Assembly: GCF_001632365.1 (NCBI RefSeq)
Contig: NW_024468544.1
Location: 107,014-171,013, forward strand
Origin: Laetiporus sulphureus 93-53
Lineage: Eukaryota; Basidiomycota; Agaricomycetes; Polyporales; Laetiporaceae
DNA length: 64,000 nt
Direction of reading: 5' to 3'
The translations under genes and the position numbers were made by a program. Below the pieces are notes generated by a model, which saw nothing but the letters and a program-made list of their open reading frames with translations, did not search any database and had not been told where the DNA came from. This document shows positions 11,012 to 21,535 of the stretch, piece after piece. Each line of letters begins with the position of its first letter. Positions within the stretch are counted from its first letter, which is position 1.

Positions 11012-12510
11012 TCACGCGTGGTTGGCGGGGTCCGCCTGTGTCATCTCCTTGACGGGCACTGGCATCGGCTTCGTCGGCGCGTACTTTGACTTCTTCCTGA
11101 TAATAGGCCCATACTTGAACAGCACGAACGGGATGGGCGCCATGAGCAGCACGATGAATCCAAGAAGAGTCGACGCCCAGCGCGAGTTGAGCCGCTCAAA
11201 CATCTGCGTAGCGAACATCGGGAAGCCGGCGCCGAAGCACGACCGCACGACGGTAAGCGAAGCGAGCGCGGATGCTGCGACGAAGAGGTACGCGTCGGCC
11301 ACGTAGTTGAACAACGCAAGAAAAATCCAGACGATGCTCCATCCGAGCGGATAGCCCGCGATGAGCACCGTCCAGAGCGAGATGCTCGGGTACGACGTCC
11401 AGCCGAACCAGAAGAACGAGGCCATGAACATCCGCGCGGCAAACATCGCGACCTCGAGCCGTTTCTCGGGCGGCACGGGGTGCGGTGCGTGCTTTTTCTG
11501 CGAGCGCACGTACCGCGTGTTGAAGATGAGCGGGTACTACGTGAACACGTCTGTGCAGCCGCCCAGGAAGATTGGCAGGAACGTCAGACCGAAGAGGCCC
11601 ATGCTGAGGTTGTGCCCCTCCAAAAAGACGACGGAATAGGCCTCGAACAAGAGGTCCATGCAACCGTACACGAACTGCGCGACACGTGAGCCGCCACGCA
11701 ACAGAGGATGGAAGGAAACAAGCACTTACGCTCATGCACAAGGTGGTGGCCATCAACATAGGTTCTCGGAAAAGAGCGATGAACGGCCTTGCGAGAACGT
11801 GTTTGAGGTGCTGCCCGATCGACTTCTTCTGCTTCGCCATCGCAGCCCAGTACCGATCATTCCCCGTCTCCTTGCGCGATCTCTCCGCCTTCCGCGCCAT
11901 GAGATGCATGACACTGCAGGCATGAAGGCATTCATTCCTGTTGCAAATGCTCTGAAAACGTGTTCTAAAGTGTGACCTATGCAACACTATGCCCTAATTA
12001 GGCAACTTTACATCCCAAAAAGGCAGTTAATTACAATTTAGTGTCAAAAACGAACGATCGCAAATGCTTTCATGCCTGCGGTGTGAGGATCGGCCTACGC
12101 AGTCACAAATCAGTGACGGTACTTCAGGAACGTGATGAGGACATACAACAAGGCTTCCGGCAGCGTGGACGAGATCAGAATCAGACAGATACCAGCAAAG
12201 AACATCAGCAACCAGTAGAGCCATCGCCAGGAGACCCCCTGAACGCTCATGAAGCCAGAGACGATCGGTCCGAGAGTGAGGCCTGTGAACGGTGCGAGAG
12301 CGAAGAAAGCCAGAGCCTCTCCACGGTTTCCTGCATCCCAGATATCGGACACCAACGCGCTGATAGTGATGAGAATCATTGTGGACTATCGGCAATCATA
12401 GCTACTCACCCGCTATTGGACAGTGCCGCAGAGGTACCACCGAGGAACCGAGACTAGGATTGACGCGGTACTTCACGAGAGCGCGCAGCCACTTGAAAGC
12501 AGACGCATAC
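11012..12510 (-). pseudogene. MFS drug/polyamine-type transporter, 5'-truncated
   Basis: Drug:H+ antiporter (DHA1-like) major facilitator. Exons on the minus strand: about 12510-12410 (TM3, RFLGGTSAALSNSG), 12359-12123 (ALVSDIWDAGNRGEALAFF, TM4-6), 11913-11730 (loop and REPMLMATTLCMS) and 11674-11012 (FVYGCMDLLFEAYSVVF to the C-terminus, TM7-12, basic tail). The phases of the internal exons agree. TM1 and TM2 are missing because the sequence joins the ZIP pseudogene near 12530. Stops: TAG at 12454-12456 just before RFLGG, and TAG at 11537-11539 just before YPLIFN. The 12122-11914 intron is almost entirely a MITE-like insertion. The remaining frames are otherwise well kept, so decay is fairly recent. 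Substrate cannot be told. Confidence 0.82.
11911..12084. mobile_element. MITE-like insertion within the MFS pseudogene
   Basis: 174 bp with a 22-bp terminal inverted repeat (11911-11932 and 12063-12084) that differs at two positions and contains GCAGGCATGAA. The interior is AT-rich (CCCTAATTAGG, TTAATTACAATTTA), unlike the GC-rich gene around it. No clear target duplication. The best-fitting splice acceptor for the next MFS exon (CAG at 11916-11914, minus) lies inside the terminal repeat. Confidence 0.6.
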
Positions 12511-14340
12511 CACGAAGGAGATCATGAAAATCATCCGCAGCGCGAGAGCCCACCGGCCGACGATGGAGCAGAACAAATGTGGGTCGAGCACAAAGTCTCC
12601 CCAAGCATCTCGATGCATGCCGCGTATATGAGCATCCCCGCCGAAAGCGCGGACATCACGCTCATGAGCAGGATCACTTTGATTGGAGTGTAGAATGAAG
12701 AATCAGGTCGAGACCAAGGAGACAACGAGACATGGGCACGCACCTCCTTCGCTTTCGCCGGGCCCGAACACCGCCAGCCCAATGGCGATCCCAACGGGCG
12801 TCGTCACCGCGAACATAAGTGCGAGCACAGGCTTGAGCAACCCGTTCTCGCCAGCGCGTTTGCTCATGTTGCTTCTCTGCCCGCCCAAACAAAGATCATC
12901 AGTGAGACCCAGAATAAAGCCGAGGAGACACACTTACGATCCTCCGCGGGTAGCGTCGCGATCCGGATTCCGAACGACAGGCCTTCAAATAGCTGGTGGA
13001 ACATGATCGCAGTGACCAGAGACGTTGAGCGAGGGCTGATCAGCTCGACATGTCGGAGGGAAGACGGTAAACGGGGCACGCACTGAATTCGGGGCCCGAG
13101 GTGATCGCGAGTGTGAACCCGATGACGAGCGAGTGCAGCATGATGCCCATCTCGCGCATCTGCCGCCGCGAATGCGACGTCAACTTGAGCGCTTCGGACG
13201 GGATGAGAAGGACGACGCACCAAGACGCCGACCACCTGCCTCCGCCGTCCGACCTGTCTCTGAGCCGCGTCCTTGCCTCCATGCCCGCTGTCAGCCTCTT
13301 CGCCCCCATTCTCATGCTCATGAATGCCCCGGTCCCCGCCCCACGATTCCATGACCATATGCCAACCATATGCAAGTGCCCGTGAGCATGCATATGGTTC
13401 ACTTTATGCCCGTGCACACGCCGACGCTCATGCTCCCGCATAACGCTCGCGCCGAACGATGCGCGGCCCTCCCTACCCTTTCCATCTCTAATTGTCACTC
13501 TGCAGTCATTGGAGCTTGATGCTGAACCTGCGTCGTCCCCACCGAGCCCAAGCCAGCCCCTATGCCGCATGGAACCCGCGCTGTTCGTGCCGATGGTGCC
13601 CGCCCTTGAAGGTCTCATCTCCTGGACTATTCGGCTCGGTGGTCAACGCCTGGGGGCGTCGAACGCGGAAATGTGTGTGCGTGCGCGACCGGGCGTAGGC
13701 GGCCGTTCGCGTTGGACAGTGCAGGATTGCGGGAAGACATAACGAGGGGCGTGACCTCATCTACCTCCACCTCCCTATCCTCGTCCTCGTCAACCTCTCG
13801 CGCTCGCGTCACCTGAAGGTTGCTCGCTTTGCCTTCGTGCTCTTCTCGTCCCTTCATAAGGTTCGGAGTCCCAATCGAAGGCTCAGGGAGTTGGGCTGGA
13901 GAGATGGCGGGTGAGGATGCGGAAGACAGCGAGGGCATAGAGCATGGCGAGGGTCGCGCAGAGGAATACGACTGGAGGCGGTCAACGTATGAGTTAGCGA
14001 TATCTATACATCGATAGGAACGACGTTAGCGAGGAAAATGGAGATGAAAGGTGCAGGTTGGGAACGTACATTCGACGAGAAAGACTCGGATAAGGAATGG
14101 CAGCTCAGCCTGTGCAGTGAATGGTATCGGTACATCGTGATTACAGGGAGGACAAAAATAACTTACGCGATGATTCCCGCCCACTTTGACACGCCATATC
14201 TCTCCTGCACCTCCGGCTCATCGATGCCTCGAACGCGTCCCAGTGGAGGAGGTGCACAAAAGCGGTCGCCAGGATGATGCCCATGCCAAAGTGCTTTACA
14301 ACGAATAAGATGACGCCCGGGATGCGCAATGCGACAACGT
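12510..14340 (-). pseudogene. ZIP-family zinc transporter, copy 2, with frameshifts
   Basis: Minus strand. 14335-14170 encodes TM2 (RIPGVILFVVKHFG, IILATAFVHLL); a one-base shift follows DAFEAS, so SPEVQERYGVSKWAG is in another frame. FLIRVFLVE ends at about 14072. The long loop (13990-13400) has acidic and His-rich stretches (HGHKVNHMHAHGHLHM). TM4 and TM5 carry the metal-site motifs HSLVIGFTLAITSG (near 13120) and MFHQLFEGLSFGIR (near 12975); TM6 is TTPVGIAIGLAVFGP; TM7 is SAGMLIYAACIEML. A second shift follows, then the reading runs into MFS sequence near 12530, so TM8 is lost. The intron before TM7 seems to end in AA, not AG. The TM1 exon is not found upstream. Normally this protein imports zinc at the plasma membrane; here it is dead. 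Confidence 0.85.
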
Positions 14341-15327
14341 TCGACTGGGGGCACCGACGAGGCGGCGATGATCATCGTAGATGCCGAACAGATGCGCTCC
14401 TCCTCAGATTGCGTGGTTGGCCTTTGTCTCGCCTAGCGCCGAGATGATGCCTGAGCCTTTTACTTGTGGAAACGTCGCTCCCTACTCAAGAATTTTGTGT
14501 CGATACTATAAGAAGCTCTGGGCGCCGCAGGTGTGAAAAGCCTGATAGATACACACAAGAGGGAGAAGCTGAGAAAGTCGGGACGAGCATGCTGAAGACA
14601 GGGCAGGATAATGGCAGCGCGCGGCGCTGCTCGGTGAATGCAGCATTGAATGCGGGCAACCGCCGGCATGGGTCGAGAATCTGCTGCGGTACGAGTGCAC
14701 TAGTTGGTGTATATGGCCAAGTGTCCAGACGAGTATCTTCCTTGACGAGAACGCGAGCGGCCATCCGTATCGCGAAGCAGTGCTGAATAGATGCAGAATG
14801 GCAGTGTGTCGAATGCGTGGTAGACACGTTCATGACAGATTTCGGTCGGTATTCAATACGAGTACAGAAGCTGTGCGTGCATCTCCATTCTTCCTTGGCC
14901 GCCGACCGCTCGAGGAACAGAATCAAGCGCCACTGGGTGCGTCATTCAATTCTGCGCAGGTGATATTCACCTTCTACAGGTGCGAACATAAGTCCCATCC
15001 TCGCACGTAACAGTGCGCGAGATGAGACACAAACCGCCATGTTGCACAGATTGGAAGGGAAAAAGTGCGAGCATCTTGACGAGCGTCCGCGTCCTCGTTC
15101 AGCGCTTTCAGCGCTCAGCGGTCCGATACTATTTACTAGTACATATGATCCTGCCCATCAAACATGCGCTTGCGAGCTGTGCATAGGCCACCCACATATA
15201 CTTAGCCTCGCGAACCTCACATCCCTTTCCCTTTCCTCTCATCCCCGTCCTCTCACATCCCCTGCATTCGGACACTTCATCAAAGCTACACTTCTGCTAC
15301 ACTCTGTGATCACTGAGAACTCGAACT
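14341..15327. other. Intergenic; promoter of the TPR-CHAT gene at its right end
   Basis: 14341-15120 shows no recognisable gene; a few open frames lack family signals. 15170-15327 is pyrimidine-rich (CCCTTTCCCTTTCCTCTC) with a TATA-like ACATATACTT near 15195. This is the usual look of a fungal core promoter, about 130 nt ahead of the proposed start at 15328. Confidence 0.5.
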
Positions 15328-18300
15328 ATGGATACAACTCCGAGAAACATCGACTCTGAGCTATCCAGTCCTCTGACTGTGCCCGCCTCAGAGCATTCTG
15401 ACTTGACTGTACCTGAGTAAGATACATATTTCCTCCATTCAACTTATTCCAGTAATTCAATGAATCTATGATACCACAGAATCTCAATCATGCAACCTAT
15501 GGAGGGCTCACAGCCAACCCTATCTTCTTCAGACCCTCAGATTCTGAATATGCCAGCGCAGTGAGCTTTCCTTTGTGTCTAGTCTTACACTTTGTCATGT
15601 ATCTGTCAAGAATATCAAACCCAAGTTCATCAACTGCTGCAGGCCCAAGTGGTCTTCTGCTGGCAGAAGCAGTCCAATTTTTGTATGTAGCACTGACTTT
15701 ATCATATTATCATGCCATGCATTGACAATCTTGAGCAGAGCGAAATTTCAATCTGGATTTTCTTTGAGGCTATTGAGAACATGTGTTATTTTGAAGAATA
15801 CAAATGCTGGGTATATTATATTTAGCATTGAAGTGCTATTGCTGCTTTGCTCACGCTATGTAATCAAGAAAACTGCTGCACAATATCATCAAACTTGTGC
15901 TGCATGACAGCAGGGAGAATAAAGAAGCACTGCAGTATGTGTGAAGTTTTTGACATGCAAGGATCACATTATTAATCAAAACACAGATTGCACCACATGA
16001 GCCTCAATACAGTGTCATTGATCGCTAATATTGATGCAGATTTAGTTCAAATTCAAGGCAACATTTCAGAGTTTTTCATGCAAATCCTGGCACATCTTTC
16101 TCAGGAACTTCTGAAATGTTATCACAAATCACACCTTGTGAGTGAACTAAACAAGATGATAATGATACTAGGAATGGCATTGCAGCTAGTTCCTGATGAT
16201 CATAAACACAAATGGGCATATTGGGGCATGCTAGCAGATGCCTTACATAGGCAATTTCAACATACTAGGGATCTTACATATCTTGATCAAGCCATTGCTG
16301 GAGCAGTGCAGCTGACATCAAATGATCCTGAGATGCTGAATGACCTTGAAAACTTCTTCTCAAGGCGCTTTAGGCATCTTCAAAACCTTGCAGATGTGAA
16401 CCTGGCCATTGCTGTGCAGCAAAAAGCAGTGCAGCTAACACCAGATAATCATGCAAACAAGCCTGACTGGCTTAGCAATCTTGGAAACTCCTTCTTGAGC
16501 TGCTTTAAACATCTTGGTAACCTTGCAGATGTTGACCAGGCCATTGCTGCGCAGCAAGAAGCAGTGCAGCTGACACTAGATGATCATGTAAACAAGCCTG
16601 ACTGGCTTAGCAATCTTGGAAACTCCTTCTTGAGCCACTTTGAACATCTTGATAACCTTGCAGATGTTGAACAGGCGATTGCTGTGCAGCAAAAAGCAAT
16701 CCACCTAACCAGAGATAATCATGCACCCAAGCCTGAGTGGCTTAGCAATCTTGGACAATCCTTCTGGAGGCGCTTTGAACGTCTTGGTAATCTTGCAGAT
16801 GTTGAACAGGCAATTGCTATGCAGCAAAAAGCAATGCATCTGACACCAGATGATCATGCACACAAGTCTGGTCAGCTCAACAATCTTGGAATCTCCTTCT
16901 TGAGCCGCTTTAAACATCTTGGTAACCTTGCAGATGTTGAACAGGCGATTGCTGTGCAGCAAAAAGCAGTGCACCTGATCAGAGATGATCATCCACACAA
17001 GCCTGACTGGCTTAACAATCTTGGAAACTCCTTTTTGAGCCGCTTTGAACATCTTGGTAACCTTGCAGATGTTGAACAGGCGATTGCTATGCAGCAAAAA
17101 GCAGTGCAGCTAACACCGGATGATCATGCACACAAGCCTGATGAGCTCAACAATCTTGGAAACTCCCTATTGAAACACTTTAAACATCTTGATGATCACT
17201 CTGCACTTGAAAAGGCAATGCTTCAATATTCATTAGCTGCTAAGTCATCCACTCGCCCCTTTTCTACCAGATTTCATGCTGGTCAAAACTGGATTAAATG
17301 TGCTCATGCGTTGCAAGATTCATCCCTTCTTCAGGCCTGTAATGTCACATTGACTTTGCTTCCAAACTTGGCATGGCTTGGATTGCCTTTTTCAGATCGC
17401 TATGGTGCACTAATTCGTGCAGCAAGTCTTGCTAGAGATGTTGCTGCAATAGCCATTCAGTGTGGACACTATGGTACTGCTGTTGAATGGCTTGAGCAAG
17501 GGCGTTCAATTGTCTGGGAACAGCAATTGCAGCTTCGTACTCCCTTTGATGATCTGCAGGCTAAGCATCCAACACTTGCAAATAAAATTTCTCAGATCTC
17601 AAAGCAGCTAGAACAAGCAAGCTATAAAAGTGACATGAAGGAAGCAGTACAAGAGAAAGCAGTACAAGGGACTTTGGAGAAAGAAGCTCAACAGCACCAT
17701 GCACTTGCACATGAATGGGAACTTTTGCTGGCTGAAATTCGGTCCATGCCAGGATTTGAACAATTTTTGATGCCAAAAAAGCTGGCTCAGCTTTTGAAGT
17801 GTGCACATTCTGGGCCAGTGATCATCCTAAACTGCAGTCAGTTGCATTGTGATGCATTAATGATTGTGTTTGGCTCAAAAGATGTGATCCACCTTCCTCT
17901 TGATGGTCTCACCTATCAAATCGCACAAAATCTTGAACTATCACTGAATTCATTGCTCAGAAATAAAGACCGCATCATCTCAAGTGTTATTGACCAAGAT
18001 GACATCACTCTAAGCACAATGCCCAGCGAAACTCTTCATCAGCCTTGCCACACTATCTTTACTACCATTGACAGAGATGACAGGGCAGCAAAAATGGAAT
18101 TTTCTGGTGATGAAGCATACTCTTCATTTGAAAGTATACTTTCTGAGCTATGGTCCAAAATTGTCAAACCAGTCTTGGATAGACTTGATTATCAAGTATG
18201 CCTTTATTTCACTTCTTTCATTATTTGACACTGATGATTGATTTAGAAACAAACTTCAACATGCTCTAATCTAAGTCGAATTTTTTGGTGTCCCACAGGC

Positions 18301-19053
18301 CCTCTGGCATTTCTTCCCATTCATGCTGCAGGCATATATGGAACAGCTGAATCAAATATCAAGCTCTCAGAATTTGCCATATCATCATATACTCCCACTT
18401 TAAGTGCACTTATCTTACCATCTGAAGACAACATCCCACAAAATAATCATCTACTGGCTGTGGCTCAGCCAAGCTCAGATGGTCAATTCTTTCAGCTTCC
18501 CGGTACACAAAAGAAAATATCTAAGATAAAGGAAAGGCTTAAGAGGCTGAGCTCTATGCAAGTCTTGCTTGTGGAGTCTGATGGAAGAAAAGATGATGTA
18601 CTGGACAAGCTACAAAAGTGCAGCTGGGCTCATTTTGCATGTCATGGAATACAAGACCTCCAAAATCCAGTTAATAGTGGACTACAACTTGCAAATAACC
18701 AACACTTGAAGCTATCTGACATTGTCAGAGTGACACATCCATGAGGAGGATTGGCCTTTCTGTCAGCCTGTCAGACAGCAACTGGTGACAAGAAACTTGC
18801 AGATGAAGCTGTCCATCTTGCTGCAGGAATGCTGTTTATTGGCTATAGTGGGGTGATTGCAACAATGTGATCAATTTTGGATGATGTTGCCCCTCAGGTT
18901 GCAGAAGATGTTTATTCCCAGTTGTTCTCTAATGATAGCCCACCAGATTATAGGCAGGCTGCAAGGGCATTGCACTATGCAGTAGCGAAATTGCAACAAA
19001 ATCCTAAAATTTCATTTTACTCGTGGCTCCCTTTTATACACCTTGGTTTGTGA
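15328..19053 (+). pseudogene. TPR-CHAT (caspase/separase-like) protein with two TGA stops
   Basis: CHAT domains are Cys-His proteases related to caspases and separase; TPR-CHAT proteins act in regulated proteolysis and defence in bacteria, but fungal members have no settled role. I place the start at 15328 (MDTTPRNIDSELSS) followed by several short exons to 15987 whose exact edges are uncertain; the main exon is 15987-18195 and the last starts at 18247. 16150-17202 holds TPR-like repeats, 17400-18195 a linker, and then the CHAT core: IFWCPTGPLAFLPIHAAG, HFACHG with the catalytic His at 18643-18645, and FLSACQTATG with Cys at 18769-18771. TGA at 18742-18744 lies nine codons before that Cys. 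A second TGA at 18868-18870 replaces the Trp of ATMWSI. The rest of the frame is open to TGA at 19051-19053. Base composition is CpG-poor, unlike the ZIP/MFS block. Confidence 0.85.
16393..17202 (+). repeat. Six in-frame 135-bp TPR-like repeats
   Basis: Six direct units of exactly 45 codons, each reading like DVEQAIAVQQKAVHLTPDDH followed by a LNNLGNSFLSRF helix and a HLGNLA end. A more diverged unit precedes them (16270-16392). DNA similarity between units is high, which suggests recent unit duplication or gene conversion. They form the sensor-like superhelix ahead of the CHAT domain. Confidence 0.88.
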
Positions 19054-19957
19054 ACATGGCTATATAATGTTGTAGTTCTTTTCTGATGTATATTTTTGTC
19101 ATTTGCTGTACAAATATGTGTGTTATAAAAGCCAGAGTGTGCATAGTGTGGAGGACAAGAAACATAACATCAAGGGTGATGTAAACAAAAAATGTAAGTA
19201 TAAAATGTCACTAAAATGAACTAAAAACAGGATCCATAATCTAGACTCTACTGCTGCTACTGAAAGATGCAGCTCCCATTAATAAGGTGAAAAAACTGGT
19301 GGAATATCATTATACCAGTGTTGCTACTATGCATTCCACTGATGATTACAGTACTACTTGACAATGATAAGCTACCTGGTGTCAGCGATGACAGCATCTT
19401 TATTATCCTCCACAAAGCCACTGCATTAACAGAAGCGTCACCCTCTATGTGGGAGAAAAATCACATAATCACATTCCCCTAGTTGCCAAGCTGCATGAGC
19501 ATCATGATACTTACAGCATACATTGCATTGGAGTGCTTTTTTCATTTGACCCACATATGCTGTCATTATGTTCATCTCAACGTTGATATGCTCAACTGTG
19601 TCCTGGCCATAAGCAGTGCTCCTAACCAACCCCTATTGGTGGAAGGTGAACTGGGGCTCATCTGTTCACGGTCCCTTTGAGCTATGATTGCAGGAAATTT
19701 CAAATGATAATGCAGTGATGGGTGGCTGTAAGTCGTTCAGCTGTTTTGCTTGAAACAGAGTCAGTTTTGCCAAAACTTGTGATCGGTAAGTGTCAGACTC
19801 GACTATGTGGACATCTCTGACTGAGAAATAGTTGAAAGCTTGAGTGTGGGGGTGTGTGTGTGTAAGATGCGATCGGCGATCCTTGTGCTCATGAACTGTG
19901 GTGGCTGAAGGCCTGGGCTGGGGCATGAGGGCTTGCTATATCTGAAAAGTGCTGGTC
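19054..19957. other. Intergenic DNA without recognised gene
   Basis: Downstream of TPR-CHAT. AT-rich near 19060-19200 (probable 3' untranslated region and terminator area). A GT microsatellite is at 19846-19863. No coding signal found. Confidence 0.45.
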
Positions 19958-20160
19958 AAGCACTGACGGTGAGTCTCTAACTGCCTCTGAGCTGGGATAA
20001 GCACTGACGATGAAGCCCTGGGCATCTCAAAACTGGGTCAAGTGCCAACGATGAGGCTCTAACTGTCTCTGAACTGGAAGAAGTGCTGATGATGAAGCCC
20101 TGAGCACTTTTGGCTGAAACGAGTGCTGAAGATGAACTTCTGGATGCTAGCGAGGCTACA
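19958..20160 (+). repeat. 41-bp minisatellite, about 4.5 units
   Basis: Units start AAGCACTGACGATGA or AAGTGCTGATGATGA at about 19958, 20000, 20041, 20082 and 20122. Alternate units resemble each other more (CTCTAACTGYCTCTGA versus AGCCCTGRGCA), so the higher-order period may be 82 bp. Confidence 0.6.
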
Positions 20161-20539
20161 GAATGTGATGGGGATGGAATCCTGGTTTGAGACTCGTGAC
20201 TGGTGGCATGCGAGCAAAATGCGATGGTGTGAGATGCGAGAACGCGATAACGTGACTTGGCTGGCTGAAACCCAAGTCGAGCTAGAGGCCACTGCTGAAA
20301 GTGCTGCCCCTCTCAGTGTCGAGAATCCCAGAGATGTAGAACATGATTGCAATAGACATAGACCTAGTTGGACACGATGCCCTAGTGTAGACAAGATGAG
20401 AACTGAACTCTGCTCTGTGTGGAAACTCCGTGAAAGCTTGTTTTTATTTCTATGTACAGTATGGATTATATATTGGGTCAAAAATGAGCCAGCTGAGTTG
20501 CTGAAATGCATTTCTGATCATACACTGTGTTTCTGATTC
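20161..20539. other. Spacer before element I
   Basis: No gene recognised. The last bases, GATTC at 20535-20539, are the left candidate target duplication of element I. Confidence 0.4.
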
Positions 20540-21214
20540 TGTCACAGCGAAGACTGGACAAGAGATCAAAAGACTCAAAAAGGGAACGGTCACATGGAAT
20601 GTGCCGCCCTGATCCCCCTGATCCCTAAAGTGGCTTAAGAGCCTAACACTTACTAGCTGTGTAGAAAGCATCTGAAAATGTGATAGATATAATGAGGAAG
20701 CTGGTAAGCTCAGTGATCGCTACAGTGGTAGATGAGGAGAAACAATCTGAGGTTTCATCCTCTACATGCTGGTTTTACATACGTGTACAGGTGCTGACTT
20801 TTGAGATATGTCATTGGCTATCTACGTATCTACACAACTAAACTATACATGAAACAATAAGTGAGAAGATCTATCCATAAGTAGAACAATAGGTGAGAAG
20901 ATCTGTCTCCATTCGTAACAATGGTGAGATGGTCCATCCTATCATGGTAATGGCTATTCCTTGAGCCAATTGCCTAAACAATCCCTAACAATAGTCCTTG
21001 TTCCCTATGTTCCCAAATGGGTGCCTCTATTGTATCCTTGAATAGACTGGTCTGGACATATCATCCGTAGGTCTGAACTGTAACATGTGATGTGGACTAT
21101 CACCTGATCTCTACATGTCACATCTGTGACTGAGTGACATGAGATATTGATAAAGCACGTGATCTGTGATGTGAGAAAAGTCACGTGCGGACTTTGTGGC
21201 AAAAATCTGTGACA
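20540..21214 (-). repeat. Element I 3' LTR (LTR1)
   Basis: 675 bp, TG..CA ends. The first half matches the element's own 5' LTR best; the last roughly 250 bp match LTR3 at 33651-34324 much better (see findings). Confidence 0.92.
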
Positions 21215-21229
21215 CTACCCCCCTCTCAA
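21215..21229 (-). other. Polypurine tract of element I
   Basis: Minus strand reads CTTGAGAGGGGGGTAG right up to the TG of the 3' LTR: the expected plus-strand primer site. Confidence 0.8.
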
Positions 21230-21535
21230 GGCTTATTGTCCTGAGGAGCCAAAACCTTTGTTTTCCCTTCTTGTTGCTTGTAATGGTTGATAACTTTTGA
21301 AGGGAAGCCCTTCAGCATAATATTCGAAGATTATTTGGGCTGTCCGGTCTCATGGTTTAACCAAAAATATGAAATCTGTTGTGTTGATCAGTACGACCTT
21401 GAGTTCTCTCGTGTAATCTGGGTCAACGACTCCTGCACCCACATCAATTTCTTGAGCAGCCACTCCACTTCATGGAGCTATTCGTGTGTAGATATATTTA
21501 GGAGGGTCAATTGTGACTCCTGTTCCTATCACAGC

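Noticed and set aside
16705..17097. Open frame opposite the TPR repeats
   Set aside because: A periodic shadow of the repeats; same three-unit pattern as the sense strand.
5403..19053. Possible reassignment of TGA as a sense codon, since TGA breaks several genes
   Set aside because: TGA stands for Arg in one gene and Trp in another, and other frames in the window end normally at TGA. Point-mutation decay explains it.
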